Source: Pseudomonas synxantha BG33R (GTDB lineage Bacteria > Pseudomonadota > Gammaproteobacteria > Pseudomonadales > Pseudomonadaceae). Taken from it: DNA of 64,000 nt. The stretch covers positions 2,652,936 to 2,716,935 of the forward strand of contig NZ_CM001514.1 of assembly GCF_000263715.2 (NCBI RefSeq). The letters are read 5' to 3'. The notes below the pieces were generated by a model. That model did no database searches. It was not told the DNA's origin and worked only from the letters and a program-made list of their open reading frames with translations. A program made the translations under genes and the position numbers. Of the stretch, positions 17,764 through 26,715 are shown piece by piece (position 1 is the first letter of the stretch; the number at the start of each line of letters is the position of its first letter).

Positions 17764-18564
17764 ATGTTCGATCACTATCTGCGCGCCTGGAGCTTGAGTG
17801 CCGATGGCGAGCCTATCGTTACGCCTGGCAGTCACCTTTTGCCGGTGCGCTGGCAAGGCATGGCGGCGATGTTGAAAATTGCCCATACCTCGGAAGAAAA
17901 GCTTGGCGGTCGTTTGTTGAGTTGGTGGGCAGGCGACGGCGCGGCGCAGGTGTTTGCCCATGACCACACCGCAGTATTGATGGAGCGCGCCACTGGGCCA
18001 GGTTCCTTGATGCGCATGGCCCTCAATGGCCAGGACGACGAAGCCAGCCAGATCGCCTGCGCTACCGTGGCCCGACTGCATGCGCCCCGCGCATCGCCGC
18101 CCGAGGGTTTGCTTGGGCTGGATGAATGGTTCAATGCCTTGTGGAACGCCGCCGAGCGCGAAGGTGGCGTGCTACGCGATTGCGCGGCGATGGCCCGTAC
18201 CTTGTTGGCGGCGCAACAGGATAGGGTGGTGCTGCACGGAGATATCCATCACAACAATATTCTCGACTTCGGCCCTCGGGGCTGGCTGGCGATTGATCCA
18301 AAACGGGTGGTGGGTGAGCGCGGCTACGATTACGTCAACCTGATCTGCAATCCGGATTTGCCTACTGCTAGCGACCCGCAGCGTTTCAGCCGCCAGGTCG
18401 AGGTGATTACGCAGGCGGCGGGGCTGTCGCGCACGCGTCTGCTGCAATGGGTGGTGGCTCACGCTGGGCTGTCCGCCGCCTGGTTTCTGGAAGATCAGGA
18501 ACGCGAACGCGCCGAGGCTGAGTTGCGGGTGGCTTGCCTGGCGCAACAGGCACTGGGTCAATAG
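17764..18564 (+). CDS. Aminoglycoside/hydroxyurea phosphotransferase-like kinase (APH(6) family)
   Basis: This 266-residue protein has the phosphotransferase core V-L-H-G-D-I-H-H-N-N-I-L (about residues 155-166; catalytic Asp in H-G-D) followed by I-D-P-K (about 177-180), the family equivalent of DFG. It resembles the PF04655 group that includes streptomycin 6-kinases. Chromosomal Pseudomonas members are common and often have no proven resistance role. The ATG at 17764 is used, with GGAG 7 bases upstream; an earlier in-frame GTG at 17740 is less likely. It ends 7 bases inside the convergent AraC gene. Confidence 0.83.
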   Translation: MFDHYLRAWSLSADGEPIVTPGSHLLPVRWQGMAAMLKIAHTSEEKLGGRLLSWWAGDGAAQVFAHDHTAVLMERATGPGSLMRMALNGQDDEASQIACATVARLHAPRASPPEGLLGLDEWFNALWNAAEREGGVLRDCAAMARTLLAAQQDRVVLHGDIHHNNILDFGPRGWLAIDPKRVVGERGYDYVNLICNPDLPTASDPQRFSRQVEVITQAAGLSRTRLLQWVVAHAGLSAAWFLEDQERERAEAELRVACLAQQALGQ

Positions 18565-19505
18565 GTGAGCTTGGCGCGTGGTGGTTGATTGGCGATGGAG
18601 TTGAATAAATGCAATGCAGTCTGCCGCCGGTATTCGCTCGGCGTCTGATGCATTTCGATGCGAAAATGGCGGTTGAAATTGGACAGGTTGGCGTAGCCCA
18701 CTTCAAAGCAGATATCCGCCACCGACATCTGGCTTTGCAACAACAACCGGCAGGCACGTTGCACGCGGAACTTGCGCATCAGGTCGATAAAACCGTGGCC
18801 GGTGTTGCGCTTGAAAAAACGCGAGAAGCCCGGCTCGCTCATCTCCAATTGCCGCGCAATGTCCGATAGGCGCACGTCGCCGGTCAGTTCGCGCATCAGG
18901 TAATCGAAGGCTTTGTTGATGCGATCGGCGCTGCGTGCATCCAGGGTGGGTGCGTAGTACGGGCTGGCCAGGGTCTTGGCCTGTGTGGGCGAGGCGTTCT
19001 TCAGGGTGTCGAGCAGCTGCAGGAACAGGGTCAGGCGTTGCAGGCCATGGGCGCTGCCGATGGCCTCCATCAGCCGTGCCGCACTCGTTGCTGCTTCGCC
19101 GCTGAATTCAAGGCCGCATCGCGCCCGTTCAAACAACGGTTGTAGATCGCCGAGCTCAGGCAGGGTGGTGCGCAGGGCGAGGAGGGCGGCGCCGTCGAAC
19201 TGCAGCACCACGTCGCGGCCGCTCAGGTATTCGCCCGGCGCCAGGTCGCCGATCCAGTCGTGGGGCAGGTCAGGGCCGATCAACGCGACATGACCGGCGC
19301 CAAACGCACCAATATAGTCGCCCGCCACCAGCTTGCCGCTGCCCTGGCGGATCAGGTGAATCTCGAACTCGGGATGATGGTTCCAGCGCGCCAGTTCATA
19401 GGGATAGTCATGTTCGAACCAGCGAAAACCATGCTCCGGTTCGGGCAGGATCACTTCAAGCTCCGCAGGGCGGTGCTCGAACAGGCTGGTGCAGCTGATG
19501 GGCAT
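18558..19505 (-). CDS. AraC-family regulator
   Basis: This 315-residue regulator has an N-terminal cupin-like domain (W-N-H-H-P-E-F-E-I-H-L-I near residue 40) and a C-terminal AraC HTH pair (about 205-305; L-S-D-I-A-R-Q-L-E-M-S-E and V-G-Y-A-N-L-S-N-F-N-R-H-F). It diverges from the SDR dehydrogenase gene across a 242-base gap holding a long inverted repeat. It resembles polyol/sugar AraC regulators such as MtlR, and control of the SDR gene is inferred from position. Confidence 0.87.
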   Translation of the reverse strand: MPISCTSLFEHRPAELEVILPEPEHGFRWFEHDYPYELARWNHHPEFEIHLIRQGSGKLVAGDYIGAFGAGHVALIGPDLPHDWIGDLAPGEYLSGRDVVLQFDGAALLALRTTLPELGDLQPLFERARCGLEFSGEAATSAARLMEAIGSAHGLQRLTLFLQLLDTLKNASPTQAKTLASPYYAPTLDARSADRINKAFDYLMRELTGDVRLSDIARQLEMSEPGFSRFFKRNTGHGFIDLMRKFRVQRACRLLLQSQMSVADICFEVGYANLSNFNRHFRIEMHQTPSEYRRQTALHLFNSIANQPPRAKLTY

Positions 19506-19589
19506 GGTGCTGCCTCTTGTGGTTGTGCAATGGACTCAAAATACGCGCACCGGCAATCAGTGTGCTACCCCGGTTTTGCCTTGCACTGG

Positions 19590-19625
19590 TACTTTTTTGA
19601 TCCTGGGCTTGAGGTCAAAAAAGTA
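19590..19625. promoter_or_regulatory. Long inverted repeat in the araC/SDR divergent promoter region
   Basis: Perfect 11-bp arms TACTTTTTTGA and TCAAAAAAGTA separated by 14 bases, midway between the divergent AraC and SDR genes. Candidate operator for the AraC protein. Confidence 0.55.
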
Positions 19626-19747
19626 TCAGCCGCGCAGTCGCCAGTCGTTTGTGAGGGCCAGGCCGAGCTGCTGTAATCGAGGCACGCCCACAAAAACAAC
19701 AGGTGCAATGTGCCGGCGACCCGAACTCATTTTTACAGGACACCGCG

Positions 19748-20521
19748 ATGAAACGACTCGAAGGTAAAAGCGCGTTGATCACCGGATCGGCGCGGGGTAT
19801 CGGCCGAGCGTTTGCCCAGGCCTATATTGCTGAAGGCGCTACCGTTGCCATTGCCGACATCAATCTGCAACGCGCCCAGGCCACCGCTGCCGAATTGGGC
19901 CCCCAGGCTTATGCCGTGGCGATGGACGTCACCGATCAAGCTTGCATCGACGCCGCCATCGCCGCGGTCGTGGCCCATGCCGGCAAGCTGGATATCCTGA
20001 TCAACAATGCTGCGCTGTTCGACCTGGCACCTATTGTCGACATTACCCGCGACAGCTTTGAGCGGCTGTTCTCGATCAACGTCGCCGGCACCCTGTTCAC
20101 GCTACAAGCCGCGGCGCGGCAGATGATCAGCCAGGGCCATGGCGGCAAGATCATCAACATGGCCAGCCAGGCCGGACGGCGGGGTGAGCCGTTGGTAGCC
20201 GTCTATTGTGCGACCAAGGCGGCGGTGATCAGCCTGACGCAATCGGCGGGGTTGAACCTGATCAAGCAGGGCATCAACGTCAATGCCATCGCCCCGGGCG
20301 TAGTGGACGGCGAGCACTGGGACGCCGTTGATGCGCTGTTTGCCAGGCATGAGGGGCTGGCACCTGGCGAGAAGAAAAAGCGGGTAGGGGATGAGGTACC
20401 GTTCGGGCGCATGGGCACGGCGCAAGATCTGACCGGAATGGCGATCTTCCTGGCGTCGAAGGAAGCCGATTATGTGGTGGCCCAGACCTACAACGTGGAT
20501 GGCGGCAACTGGATGAACTGA
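19748..20521 (+). CDS. Short-chain polyol dehydrogenase (sorbitol/L-iditol 2-dehydrogenase-like)
   Basis: This 257-residue SDR protein has the cofactor motif T-G-S-A-R-G-I-G (residues 12-19), D-I after beta-2 (NAD preference), N-N-A-A and the catalytic triad S140, Y153, K157 (Y-C-A-T-K). The overall look, including the C-terminal V-D-G-G-N-W-M-N, matches PolS-type sorbitol/galactitol dehydrogenases that oxidise a polyol to a ketose. The ATG at 19748 is used, with AGGA about 8 bases upstream. A nicotinamidase gene follows in the same direction, and an AraC regulator diverges upstream. Confidence 0.85.
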   Translation: MKRLEGKSALITGSARGIGRAFAQAYIAEGATVAIADINLQRAQATAAELGPQAYAVAMDVTDQACIDAAIAAVVAHAGKLDILINNAALFDLAPIVDITRDSFERLFSINVAGTLFTLQAAARQMISQGHGGKIINMASQAGRRGEPLVAVYCATKAAVISLTQSAGLNLIKQGINVNAIAPGVVDGEHWDAVDALFARHEGLAPGEKKKRVGDEVPFGRMGTAQDLTGMAIFLASKEADYVVAQTYNVDGGNWMN

Positions 20522-20525
20522 AGCC

Positions 20526-20559
20526 TCGCACCGTTAAAAACATGGGAGGGTCGGTGCGA
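20526..20559. repeat. Inverted repeat after the SDR gene
   Basis: Perfect 8-bp arms TCGCACCG / CGGTGCGA with an 18-base loop begin 5 bases after the SDR stop. There is no T-run, so this is at most a weak terminator or mRNA-end hairpin. Confidence 0.4.
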
Positions 20560-20648
20560 CGATTCGACTTGTACCCATGGCGGTGTTGCCAGCCATCTAT
20601 AAAGTGACTGACACTCCGTCACCTGGGGCCTGCCACCGGAGAATCACC

Positions 20649-21356
20649 ATGACCCTTGCGAAAACCGCCATCGCCTCATTCGACGTCGACGCGCAGAAAA
20701 GCTTCACGCCTTTGTGCCCCAACGAATTGCCGGTGGTCGGAGGCGACCGCATTGGCGCCGAACTCAACTACATGGCCAGCCTCGCCGGTCATCGCATCGG
20801 CAGCAAGGACGCCCACACCCCGCACGCCCCTTGGGTGGTCGCGCAGCACAGCCAGATGTTGCAGCCCACTGGCCTTGCCCACGCCGATGTCACCTGGGTC
20901 AGCCACTGCGTGCCGGGTACCGAAGGCTTCACGTTGCTCGACGAACTGCCAGCGCCTTATGACTATGACTACTTCATCTGGAAGGGCGTCGAACCCGACC
21001 TGCACCCTTATGGCGCCTGCTACCACGACCTGCACGACAAACTGTCCACCGGCGTCATCGAGTACCTCAAGGCCCGAGGGGTGGTGCGTGTGATCGTCGG
21101 CGGCCTGGCTTTGGACTACTGCGTCAAGACCACTGCGTTGCAGTTGCTCCAGGCCGGATTGCAAGTGGTCTTGCACCTGCCGGCGTGCCGCAGCATCAGC
21201 GAGGAGGGGGGTGTACAGGCGGTCAATGAGTTGCTCAAGGCGGGTGCTGTCATCAGTAGCACCCGTGATGAGCTGGCCGCGATTGCGCAGCGCTCAAGCC
21301 TCAACGCTCAATCGAGCGACTCCACCGCGCATTCCATTCCGGCCTCGCCTGGTTAA
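20649..21356 (+). CDS. pncA: Nicotinamidase
   Basis: This 235-residue cysteine hydrolase deamidates nicotinamide to nicotinate in NAD salvage. The catalytic triad is visible: D14 (in F-D-V-D-A-Q), K112 (F-I-W-K-G) and C158 (L-A-L-D-Y-C-V-K), with metal-ligand-type histidines in D-A-H-T-P-H-A. The ATG at 20649 follows GGAGAA at a good distance; the longer upstream frame is not needed. The last 20 residues are low-complexity and read through the end of the convergent transporter gene (56-base overlap). The position after an NAD-linked dehydrogenase may reflect shared regulation. Confidence 0.92.
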   Translation: MTLAKTAIASFDVDAQKSFTPLCPNELPVVGGDRIGAELNYMASLAGHRIGSKDAHTPHAPWVVAQHSQMLQPTGLAHADVTWVSHCVPGTEGFTLLDELPAPYDYDYFIWKGVEPDLHPYGACYHDLHDKLSTGVIEYLKARGVVRVIVGGLALDYCVKTTALQLLQAGLQVVLHLPACRSISEEGGVQAVNELLKAGAVISSTRDELAAIAQRSSLNAQSSDSTAHSIPASPG

Positions 21357-22332
21357 CCTGGTCCCAATCAATTGAAATCGCCGTCTGCAAGTAACCCTGC
21401 ATGGCTTCCACCTGTGCCCGAGTCTTTTCGGTGGTGGGCGTCGTCGGGTTCGACGGAATCTGGTCGCCGTCCTCCAGCGCCGGCGCCTGGGCCTCAGCGG
21501 TCAGCAAGAACGCCGCGAGTTTCTGCGCCAGTTCCGGCTGGTCATTGCGGGCGATCACGCACTCGGCCACGTTGAGAACCACCGCGCCTTCCTTGGGCTG
21601 CGCATATTCCATGGGTATGCCCAACAGCTTCTGCGTGGCGACCTGGGTCGGCGTCAGGGGGAAGAGTGCGGCTTCGTCGGTTTGCACCATCTCGGAGATT
21701 TTCGCGGAGCTGGCGATGTATTCCAGTACGTTGGGGCCGACGCTGGTAGGCCAGGCTTTGAAGCCCGGTTCTACATTGGTTTCATCGCCACCCTGGATGC
21801 GGTTGAACATCAGGAAACCGTGCAGGCCAAAGGTGGAGGAGGCCAGGGACTGGAACACCACTTTGTCCTTGAAACGCGGGTCGGCCAGGTCCATCCACGA
21901 GGTGGGCGCGGACCAGCCCTTGTCCTTGAACATCTTGGCGTTGTAACCCAGGCCGGTGACGCCCAGTGTTACGGCCACGGCTTCGTCCTTGATTCTGGCC
22001 TTGGCCGGGATCTGCTCCAGGGTCGGGCTTGGCGTGAGCTTGTCGCACAGACCCATGGAGATCGCGCGGTACATGATGCCGTCGTCGAGGAACATGACGT
22101 GCATCTGCGGGTTGGCCTTGTTGGCCTGGACCTTGGCAAGGATGTCCGAGGAGGTGCCGGGTACGATCACCACCTTGACGTTGTTGGCTTTCTCGAAGGC
22201 GGGCAGCACCTTGTCGGCGTACACCCGTTCCATGGTACCGCCGTTCATGCCCAGGTACAGCGTGGGGGCGGCATGGGCGGTGCCGGTGAGCAAGGCGAGG
22301 GACAAGCAGGATAAAGCGATGCGTGAGTACAT
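21301..22332 (-). CDS. ABC importer periplasmic binding protein, polyamine/PotD type
   Basis: This 343-residue protein has a signal peptide (residues 1-21, ending T-A-H-A-A) and a PotD/PotF-like solute-binding fold: P-T-L-Y-L-G-M-N-G-G near the N-terminus, Y-A-D-K-V-L-P-A-F-E-K, and a hinge region G-V-T-G-L-G-Y-N. It is the last gene of a seven-gene operon containing the matching two permeases and ATPase at its other end. The ligand is not evident; the co-transcribed amine dehydrogenase suggests an amino or imino compound. Confidence 0.88.
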   Translation of the reverse strand: MYSRIALSCLSLALLTGTAHAAPTLYLGMNGGTMERVYADKVLPAFEKANNVKVVIVPGTSSDILAKVQANKANPQMHVMFLDDGIMYRAISMGLCDKLTPSPTLEQIPAKARIKDEAVAVTLGVTGLGYNAKMFKDKGWSAPTSWMDLADPRFKDKVVFQSLASSTFGLHGFLMFNRIQGGDETNVEPGFKAWPTSVGPNVLEYIASSAKISEMVQTDEAALFPLTPTQVATQKLLGIPMEYAQPKEGAVVLNVAECVIARNDQPELAQKLAAFLLTAEAQAPALEDGDQIPSNPTTPTTEKTRAQVEAMQGYLQTAISIDWDQVNQARPEWNARWSRSIER

Positions 22333-22346
22333 GGATGTTTTTCCTC

Positions 22347-23444
22347 TCAGGCTTGGAAACGACGGATGGAAAACGCTTCGATGGGCTGGCGGCTGGCCCC
22401 TGCGCAGACAATCTCTGCCAGGGCTTCGCCGACTGCGGGGCCGAGCTGGAACCCGGCCCCGGCGAAGCCGAAACCGTGGAGCAGGCCAGGTTGGGTGCTG
22501 CTGGGGCCGATCACCGGTTCGTGATCGGGCAAGTAACCTTCGGTGCCGCTCCAGGTCCGTATCGCCTGGGCACCCTTGAGAAATGGATAGAGTTCGCTGG
22601 CATTGCGCAGAATTTCCAGCAGCGCGGCCTGACCTGGCCTGGCTTGCTGTGGGCCGAGGGCAAAGCCGCGACCGCCGCCGAGGATGCAGTTGCCCCTGGC
22701 GACTTGCCGCGCATAGACCCCTCCGCCCTCGACACCCGTACTGACAGTCATCACCACCGGCAGTGGTTCGGTGACCAGCATCGCCGGGTGCGCCGAGGTA
22801 AGCGGTACTGGCTCGTCAAACTGTGCAGCGACACTGCCGGCCCAGGCACCGGCGCAGTTGAGCAGCCAGGGGGCTTGCAGATGCAAGCCATTGGCACAGT
22901 GCACCTGGAACTGTTGGCTGTTGTGCTCGATGCGGATCACTTCGGCTTGCTCGTACACCTCGGCGCCGTGGCGTAGGGCGGCACGGGCGAAGGCCGGGGC
23001 CACTAGTCGCGGGTTGGCATGTCCGTCTTCCGGGCACAAGGAGGCACCCACTGCCACGTCGCCCACCCAGGGGAAACGCCCGCGCAACTCAGTGCGATCC
23101 AACAGCTGCAAGCCCAGGTCGAAGCCACGGGTTTTTTCGGCATACGCATGCAGCGCAGCAAAATCTGCCGGGCTGCGCGCCAGCTTCAAATGCCCGCAGC
23201 GCACGTACTCGCCACTAATGCCAATCAAGCCTGGCAAGTCGGCCCACAGTTGATGGGCGCGCTGGGACAACGGTAACTGATGCAAGGGCCGGCCCTGGCG
23301 GCGCACGCCGCCATAATTGACGCCGCTGGAGTGCGAGCCACAAAAATCCCGTTCCACCAGCGCCACCCGCTGGCCTTTTCGCGCGAGTGTCAAAGCTGCC
23401 GAAGCGCCGACAATCCCGCCGCCCAGGACGATGACGTCGATCAT
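22347..23444 (-). CDS. FAD-dependent amino/imino acid dehydrogenase, HcnC/DadA-like subunit
   Basis: This 365-residue DAO-family flavoprotein (PF01266) has G-G-G-I-V-G at residues 8-13, and near the C-terminus the second FAD region G-L-L-H-G-F-G-F-A-G-A-G. It is probably the catalytic beta subunit of a heteromeric dehydrogenase with the two upstream products, as in HcnABC hydrogen cyanide synthase, opine oxidases and D-hydroxyproline dehydrogenase. The ATG at 23444 overlaps the stop of the upstream gene (ATGA). Because no hcn-specific context is present, and the gene sits among importer genes, catabolic oxidation is preferred over cyanide formation. Confidence 0.85.
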   Translation of the reverse strand: MIDVIVLGGGIVGASAALTLARKGQRVALVERDFCGSHSSGVNYGGVRRQGRPLHQLPLSQRAHQLWADLPGLIGISGEYVRCGHLKLARSPADFAALHAYAEKTRGFDLGLQLLDRTELRGRFPWVGDVAVGASLCPEDGHANPRLVAPAFARAALRHGAEVYEQAEVIRIEHNSQQFQVHCANGLHLQAPWLLNCAGAWAGSVAAQFDEPVPLTSAHPAMLVTEPLPVVMTVSTGVEGGGVYARQVARGNCILGGGRGFALGPQQARPGQAALLEILRNASELYPFLKGAQAIRTWSGTEGYLPDHEPVIGPSSTQPGLLHGFGFAGAGFQLGPAVGEALAEIVCAGASRQPIEAFSIRRFQA

Positions 23445-24784
23445 GGTTGCCCCTCCACGCCAAACGGCAGCGGCTTGATCGGCGCTTGGCCCCGCAGGCG
23501 TCCGACTTGTTCGATGCCACGCCCGCTGCGCTGGGCGACAATTTCCGCCGTCGCCAACCCGCACATCCGTCCCTGACAGCGGCCCATGCCAATGCGGCAA
23601 TGGGCTTTGACCCGATTTATTTCCCAGTGACCCTCATCCACTACTGCCCGCACTTCACCGACGCTGACCTCTTCGCAGCGGCACAGAATCAGTTCGTCGG
23701 GGGCTTGCACAGCCCATTGTTCGGGGAAAGGGAACGCGGTTTCCAGGCCCTGACGAAAGCCCTGGATCCTCGCCAACTGCTTCTGCAGCGTATCCTGGCG
23801 GTGCTGATCGACCGTAATGCCGGCATCCTCCAGCAGCGCCAACGCCGCACATTCGCCAGCCATCTGCGCCGCATCCGCGCCCATGATCCCTGCGCCATCG
23901 CCAGCCAGATACACCGCCTCGACGCTGCTGCGCCCAGCGCAGTCCCGCTGCGGCAACCAGGCGCGGTTGAGATTATTCCAGGCAAAGTCACAGCCGAGTA
24001 AATCCGCTAGCTGCGTTTCGCTGCGCAGGGCATGCGCGAAGGCCACCGCATCGCATTCCAGTGTCTGTTCGCCCCAGCGAATGCCGTGGACCCGTTGCTC
24101 TCCATCGATCTGCGACAGCGTTGCGCCCTGATGCACGGCAATCCCATGGGCCGCCAGCCAAGCACGGTAATACAAACCCTTTGCCAGGGTCGCCGGTTGC
24201 CTGAGCAACGCCGGTAATGCGCGACATTGGGCACTGAACGGCGCACTGTCGAGCACGGCCAACACCTTGGCGCCCGCCTGGGCATATTGATAAGCGACGA
24301 GATAGAGCAGTGGCCCGGAACCACAAAACACTACGCGTTCGCCAATTGCGCAGCCCTGGTACTTCAAGGCGATTTGCGCCGCGCCCAGGCTGTAGACGCC
24401 CGGCAAGGTCCAGCCCGGCACCGGCAGGATACGGTCGGTGGCGCCGGTGGCGACAATGATGCGCGAATACTCAACGCTGTCGATGCGACCACTGGTGAGC
24501 AGGTCGAGACGGTTGTCCTCGGCGTTCCATACCAGGGTTTGCGGCCGGTAGTCGATCAACGGCGCAAGCTCGTCCATGATGCGATGCACGGTCTGCGCCT
24601 TGCTCGCTTCAAAGCCGTAGAGTTGTTTGGCCGAGCGCTGGAAGTTTGCCGGTTGGCGCCGATATATCTGCCCGCCGCCGCGCAGGTTCTCATCGATCAA
24701 GCAGGGTTTTATGCCGTGATCGAGCAGCGTACGTGCGGCAGCGATGCCCGCTGGGCCTGCGCCTACAATTGCCACGGGCTTCAT
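23441..24784 (-). CDS. NAD(P)/FAD oxidoreductase with BFD-type [2Fe-2S] domain, HcnB/OoxA-like subunit
   Basis: This 447-residue protein has the FAD motif G-A-G-P-A-G (residues 8-13), a second dinucleotide motif C-G-S-G-P-L-L around residue 155, and a C-terminal BFD-like [2Fe-2S] region with C-R-C-E-E-V and C-R-I-G-M-G-R-C-Q-G-R-M-C. This is the alpha-subunit architecture of opine oxidase and HcnB. The ATG at 24784 overlaps the stop of the upstream small ferredoxin gene by 4 bases, and its own stop overlaps the next start. A longer upstream frame is rejected for this reason. Confidence 0.87.
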   Translation of the reverse strand: MKPVAIVGAGPAGIAAARTLLDHGIKPCLIDENLRGGGQIYRRQPANFQRSAKQLYGFEASKAQTVHRIMDELAPLIDYRPQTLVWNAEDNRLDLLTSGRIDSVEYSRIIVATGATDRILPVPGWTLPGVYSLGAAQIALKYQGCAIGERVVFCGSGPLLYLVAYQYAQAGAKVLAVLDSAPFSAQCRALPALLRQPATLAKGLYYRAWLAAHGIAVHQGATLSQIDGEQRVHGIRWGEQTLECDAVAFAHALRSETQLADLLGCDFAWNNLNRAWLPQRDCAGRSSVEAVYLAGDGAGIMGADAAQMAGECAALALLEDAGITVDQHRQDTLQKQLARIQGFRQGLETAFPFPEQWAVQAPDELILCRCEEVSVGEVRAVVDEGHWEINRVKAHCRIGMGRCQGRMCGLATAEIVAQRSGRGIEQVGRLRGQAPIKPLPFGVEGQP

Positions 24785-25071
24785 GGCTGCCGTCCTGGAT
24801 CGCGGCTGATCGCGTGACCTTCTTCGAGCAACGTCGAGCAGGCCCGTACGCGTCGCCCATCGGCAAGCCGTACCCAACAATCCTGGCACGCCCCCATCAG
24901 GCAAAAACCGGCGCGGCGTTCGGCGCTGAAATCGCTGCCGCGCAGATGGTCGGCGCAGGTCAGCATGGCAGTCAGCAAGGTATCGCCGAGCAGCCCGGTG
25001 GCCGGCTGCCCATCAAGGGTGAACGCCAGGGCTGGGCGCTGGGTTTCGGTCAGTCGCTTGAACAGCGCCAT
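24781..25071 (-). CDS. Small [2Fe-2S] ferredoxin-like subunit, HcnA-like
   Basis: This 96-residue protein has the plant-type ferredoxin cysteine pattern C57-x4-C62-x2-C65-x12-C78 (G-F-C-L-M-G-A-C-Q-D-C-W-V). This corresponds to HcnA and the gamma subunit of D-hydroxyproline dehydrogenase, which passes electrons among the flavin subunits. Its ATG overlaps the stop of the permease gene by one base (TGATG). Confidence 0.87.
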   Translation of the reverse strand: MALFKRLTETQRPALAFTLDGQPATGLLGDTLLTAMLTCADHLRGSDFSAERRAGFCLMGACQDCWVRLADGRRVRACSTLLEEGHAISRDPGRQP

Positions 25072-25865
25072 CAGTGTTTCCCCACCAGTACACGGTCCAG
25101 GCCGTAGACCCGATCGAGCAGAATCATGGTCGCTGCGGTGAGTGCAATCACCAGCGCCGATACCGCCGCCATCATTGGATCGATGGACTCAGTGGCATAC
25201 ACGTACATGCGCACCGGCAGGGTTTGTGTGGCCGGTGAACTGACGAAGATCGACAGGGTCACCTCATCGAAACTGTTGATGAACGCCAGCAACCAACCAC
25301 CGGCCACCCCAGGCAAAATCATCGGCAAGGTGATTTGCCGGAACAACGTAAAGCGCCCGGCTCCGAGGGATTCGGCGGCCTGCTCGGCACTGCGATCAAT
25401 CCCGATCGCTGCCGCCAGCACCAGGCGCAGTACATAGGGAGTGATGATCACCACGTGTGCCAGCATCAGCCAGGTAAAGCTGCCATTAACGCCCATCAAC
25501 GCAAACAGGCGCAGCATCGCCACGCCCAGCACCAGGTGCGGGATGATGATTGGCGACAGAAACAGTGCACTGAAAAAGTTGCGCCCGGGGAACGTATAGC
25601 GACTGATCGCCAAGGCCGCCGGTACCGCGATCAAGGTCGCCAGGGACGCGGCGGTAAACGCCAGGATCAGGCTGTTATAGAAGGCCTGGATGAAGTCGGC
25701 GCGCTCGAATACGGCGCGAAACCAGCGCAGGGAAAAGCCCGATGTGGGCAGGCTCAAGGTGTTTTCCGGGGTGAACGCCACCAGGCACACCACCACCAGC
25801 GGCGCCATCATGAACAGCACCACCAAACCATGGAAACCGAGGGCCAAAGGACCGTTTCTGGACAT
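25071..25865 (-). CDS. ABC importer permease, PotC-type
   Basis: This 264-residue inner-membrane permease has about six helices and the EAA-loop region A-A-E-S-L-G-A-G-R-F-T-L-F-R-Q-I-T-L-P for contact with the ATPase. It is of the spermidine/putrescine PotC class. It starts 4 bases after the end of the other permease gene. Confidence 0.87.
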   Translation of the reverse strand: MSRNGPLALGFHGLVVLFMMAPLVVVCLVAFTPENTLSLPTSGFSLRWFRAVFERADFIQAFYNSLILAFTAASLATLIAVPAALAISRYTFPGRNFFSALFLSPIIIPHLVLGVAMLRLFALMGVNGSFTWLMLAHVVIITPYVLRLVLAAAIGIDRSAEQAAESLGAGRFTLFRQITLPMILPGVAGGWLLAFINSFDEVTLSIFVSSPATQTLPVRMYVYATESIDPMMAAVSALVIALTAATMILLDRVYGLDRVLVGKH

Positions 25866-25869
25866 GCGC

Positions 25870-26715
25870 TTAAACCCCCAGGGACTTTTTATAGCGGCCT
25901 TCGACCATGCGGTTCCAGCTCAGCATGATCAGTAGATTGACCAACAGCAGCACCACCGCAATGGTCGCGCCCATGGGCCAGTTGAGTTCCGAGAGGTATT
26001 GGTCATACACCACAGTGGCGACCATTTTCAGACGCCGCCCGCCCAGCAACCCTGGGATTGCGAACGAACTGGCGGCCAGGCCGAACACGATCAAGGTGCC
26101 GGACAGCACGCCGGGCATCACTTGCGGCAACACGATCTTGCGCATCACCGTGGCCTGGCTTGCGCCCAGAGACAGCGCTGCTTGTTCCGCCGAGGGGTCG
26201 AGCTTTTGCAGGGAGGTCCATACCGGGATGATCATGAACGGCAGCATCACGTGCACGAGCGCGATGATCACGGCGAACGGCGTATACAGCAGCTTCACCG
26301 GGCGCCCGCCGACGGCCTGGATCACCTGGTTGACCAGGCCATCGGCGCCGAGCAGCAAGCTCCAGCCAAACGCGCGTACCACCACGGAAATCAGAAGCGG
26401 TGTGAGGATCAGGATCAGGAAGACCGACCGCCACGGCGTACCCATGCGGCTGAGGATGTACGCCTCCGGTACCCCGATCACCACGCACAGCAACGTTACC
26501 AGCGCACTGATCCAGAAGGTGCGCCAGAAGATCTCGTAGAAATAGGCATCGCTCAACAATGCCTGGTAGTGGGCCAGGGTCCACTGATCGGCCTTTACAC
26601 CCACCTGGTAATCGAACACGTTGAAGGACAGTACCAGCGTCAAGGCCAATGGCAGGATCAGTAACCCGCCAAACAGCACCAATGCCGGCAACGAGAGCAG
26701 GTAGCCGCGATTCAT
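25870..26715 (-). CDS. ABC importer permease, PotB-type
   Basis: This 281-residue permease has six predicted helices and the EAA loop A-A-L-S-L-G-A-S-Q-A-T-V-M-R-K-I-V-L-P. Its ATG overlaps the stop of the ATPase gene by 4 bases. It belongs to the PotB/OpuC-like class of the binding-protein-dependent permeases. Confidence 0.87.
   Translation of the reverse strand: MNRGYLLSLPALVLFGGLLILPLALTLVLSFNVFDYQVGVKADQWTLAHYQALLSDAYFYEIFWRTFWISALVTLLCVVIGVPEAYILSRMGTPWRSVFLILILTPLLISVVVRAFGWSLLLGADGLVNQVIQAVGGRPVKLLYTPFAVIIALVHVMLPFMIIPVWTSLQKLDPSAEQAALSLGASQATVMRKIVLPQVMPGVLSGTLIVFGLAASSFAIPGLLGGRRLKMVATVVYDQYLSELNWPMGATIAVVLLLVNLLIMLSWNRMVEGRYKKSLGV

Noticed and set aside
17764..18564. APH-like gene as a clinical resistance determinant
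   Set aside because: There are no mobile elements around it and the family is common in Pseudomonas chromosomes; resistance cannot be inferred.
22347..23600. Longer start for the HcnC-like flavoprotein (23600)
   Set aside because: The FAD motif begins a few residues after the ATG at 23444, which overlaps the upstream stop; the additional 52 codons are antisense-like and duplicate the end of the previous gene.
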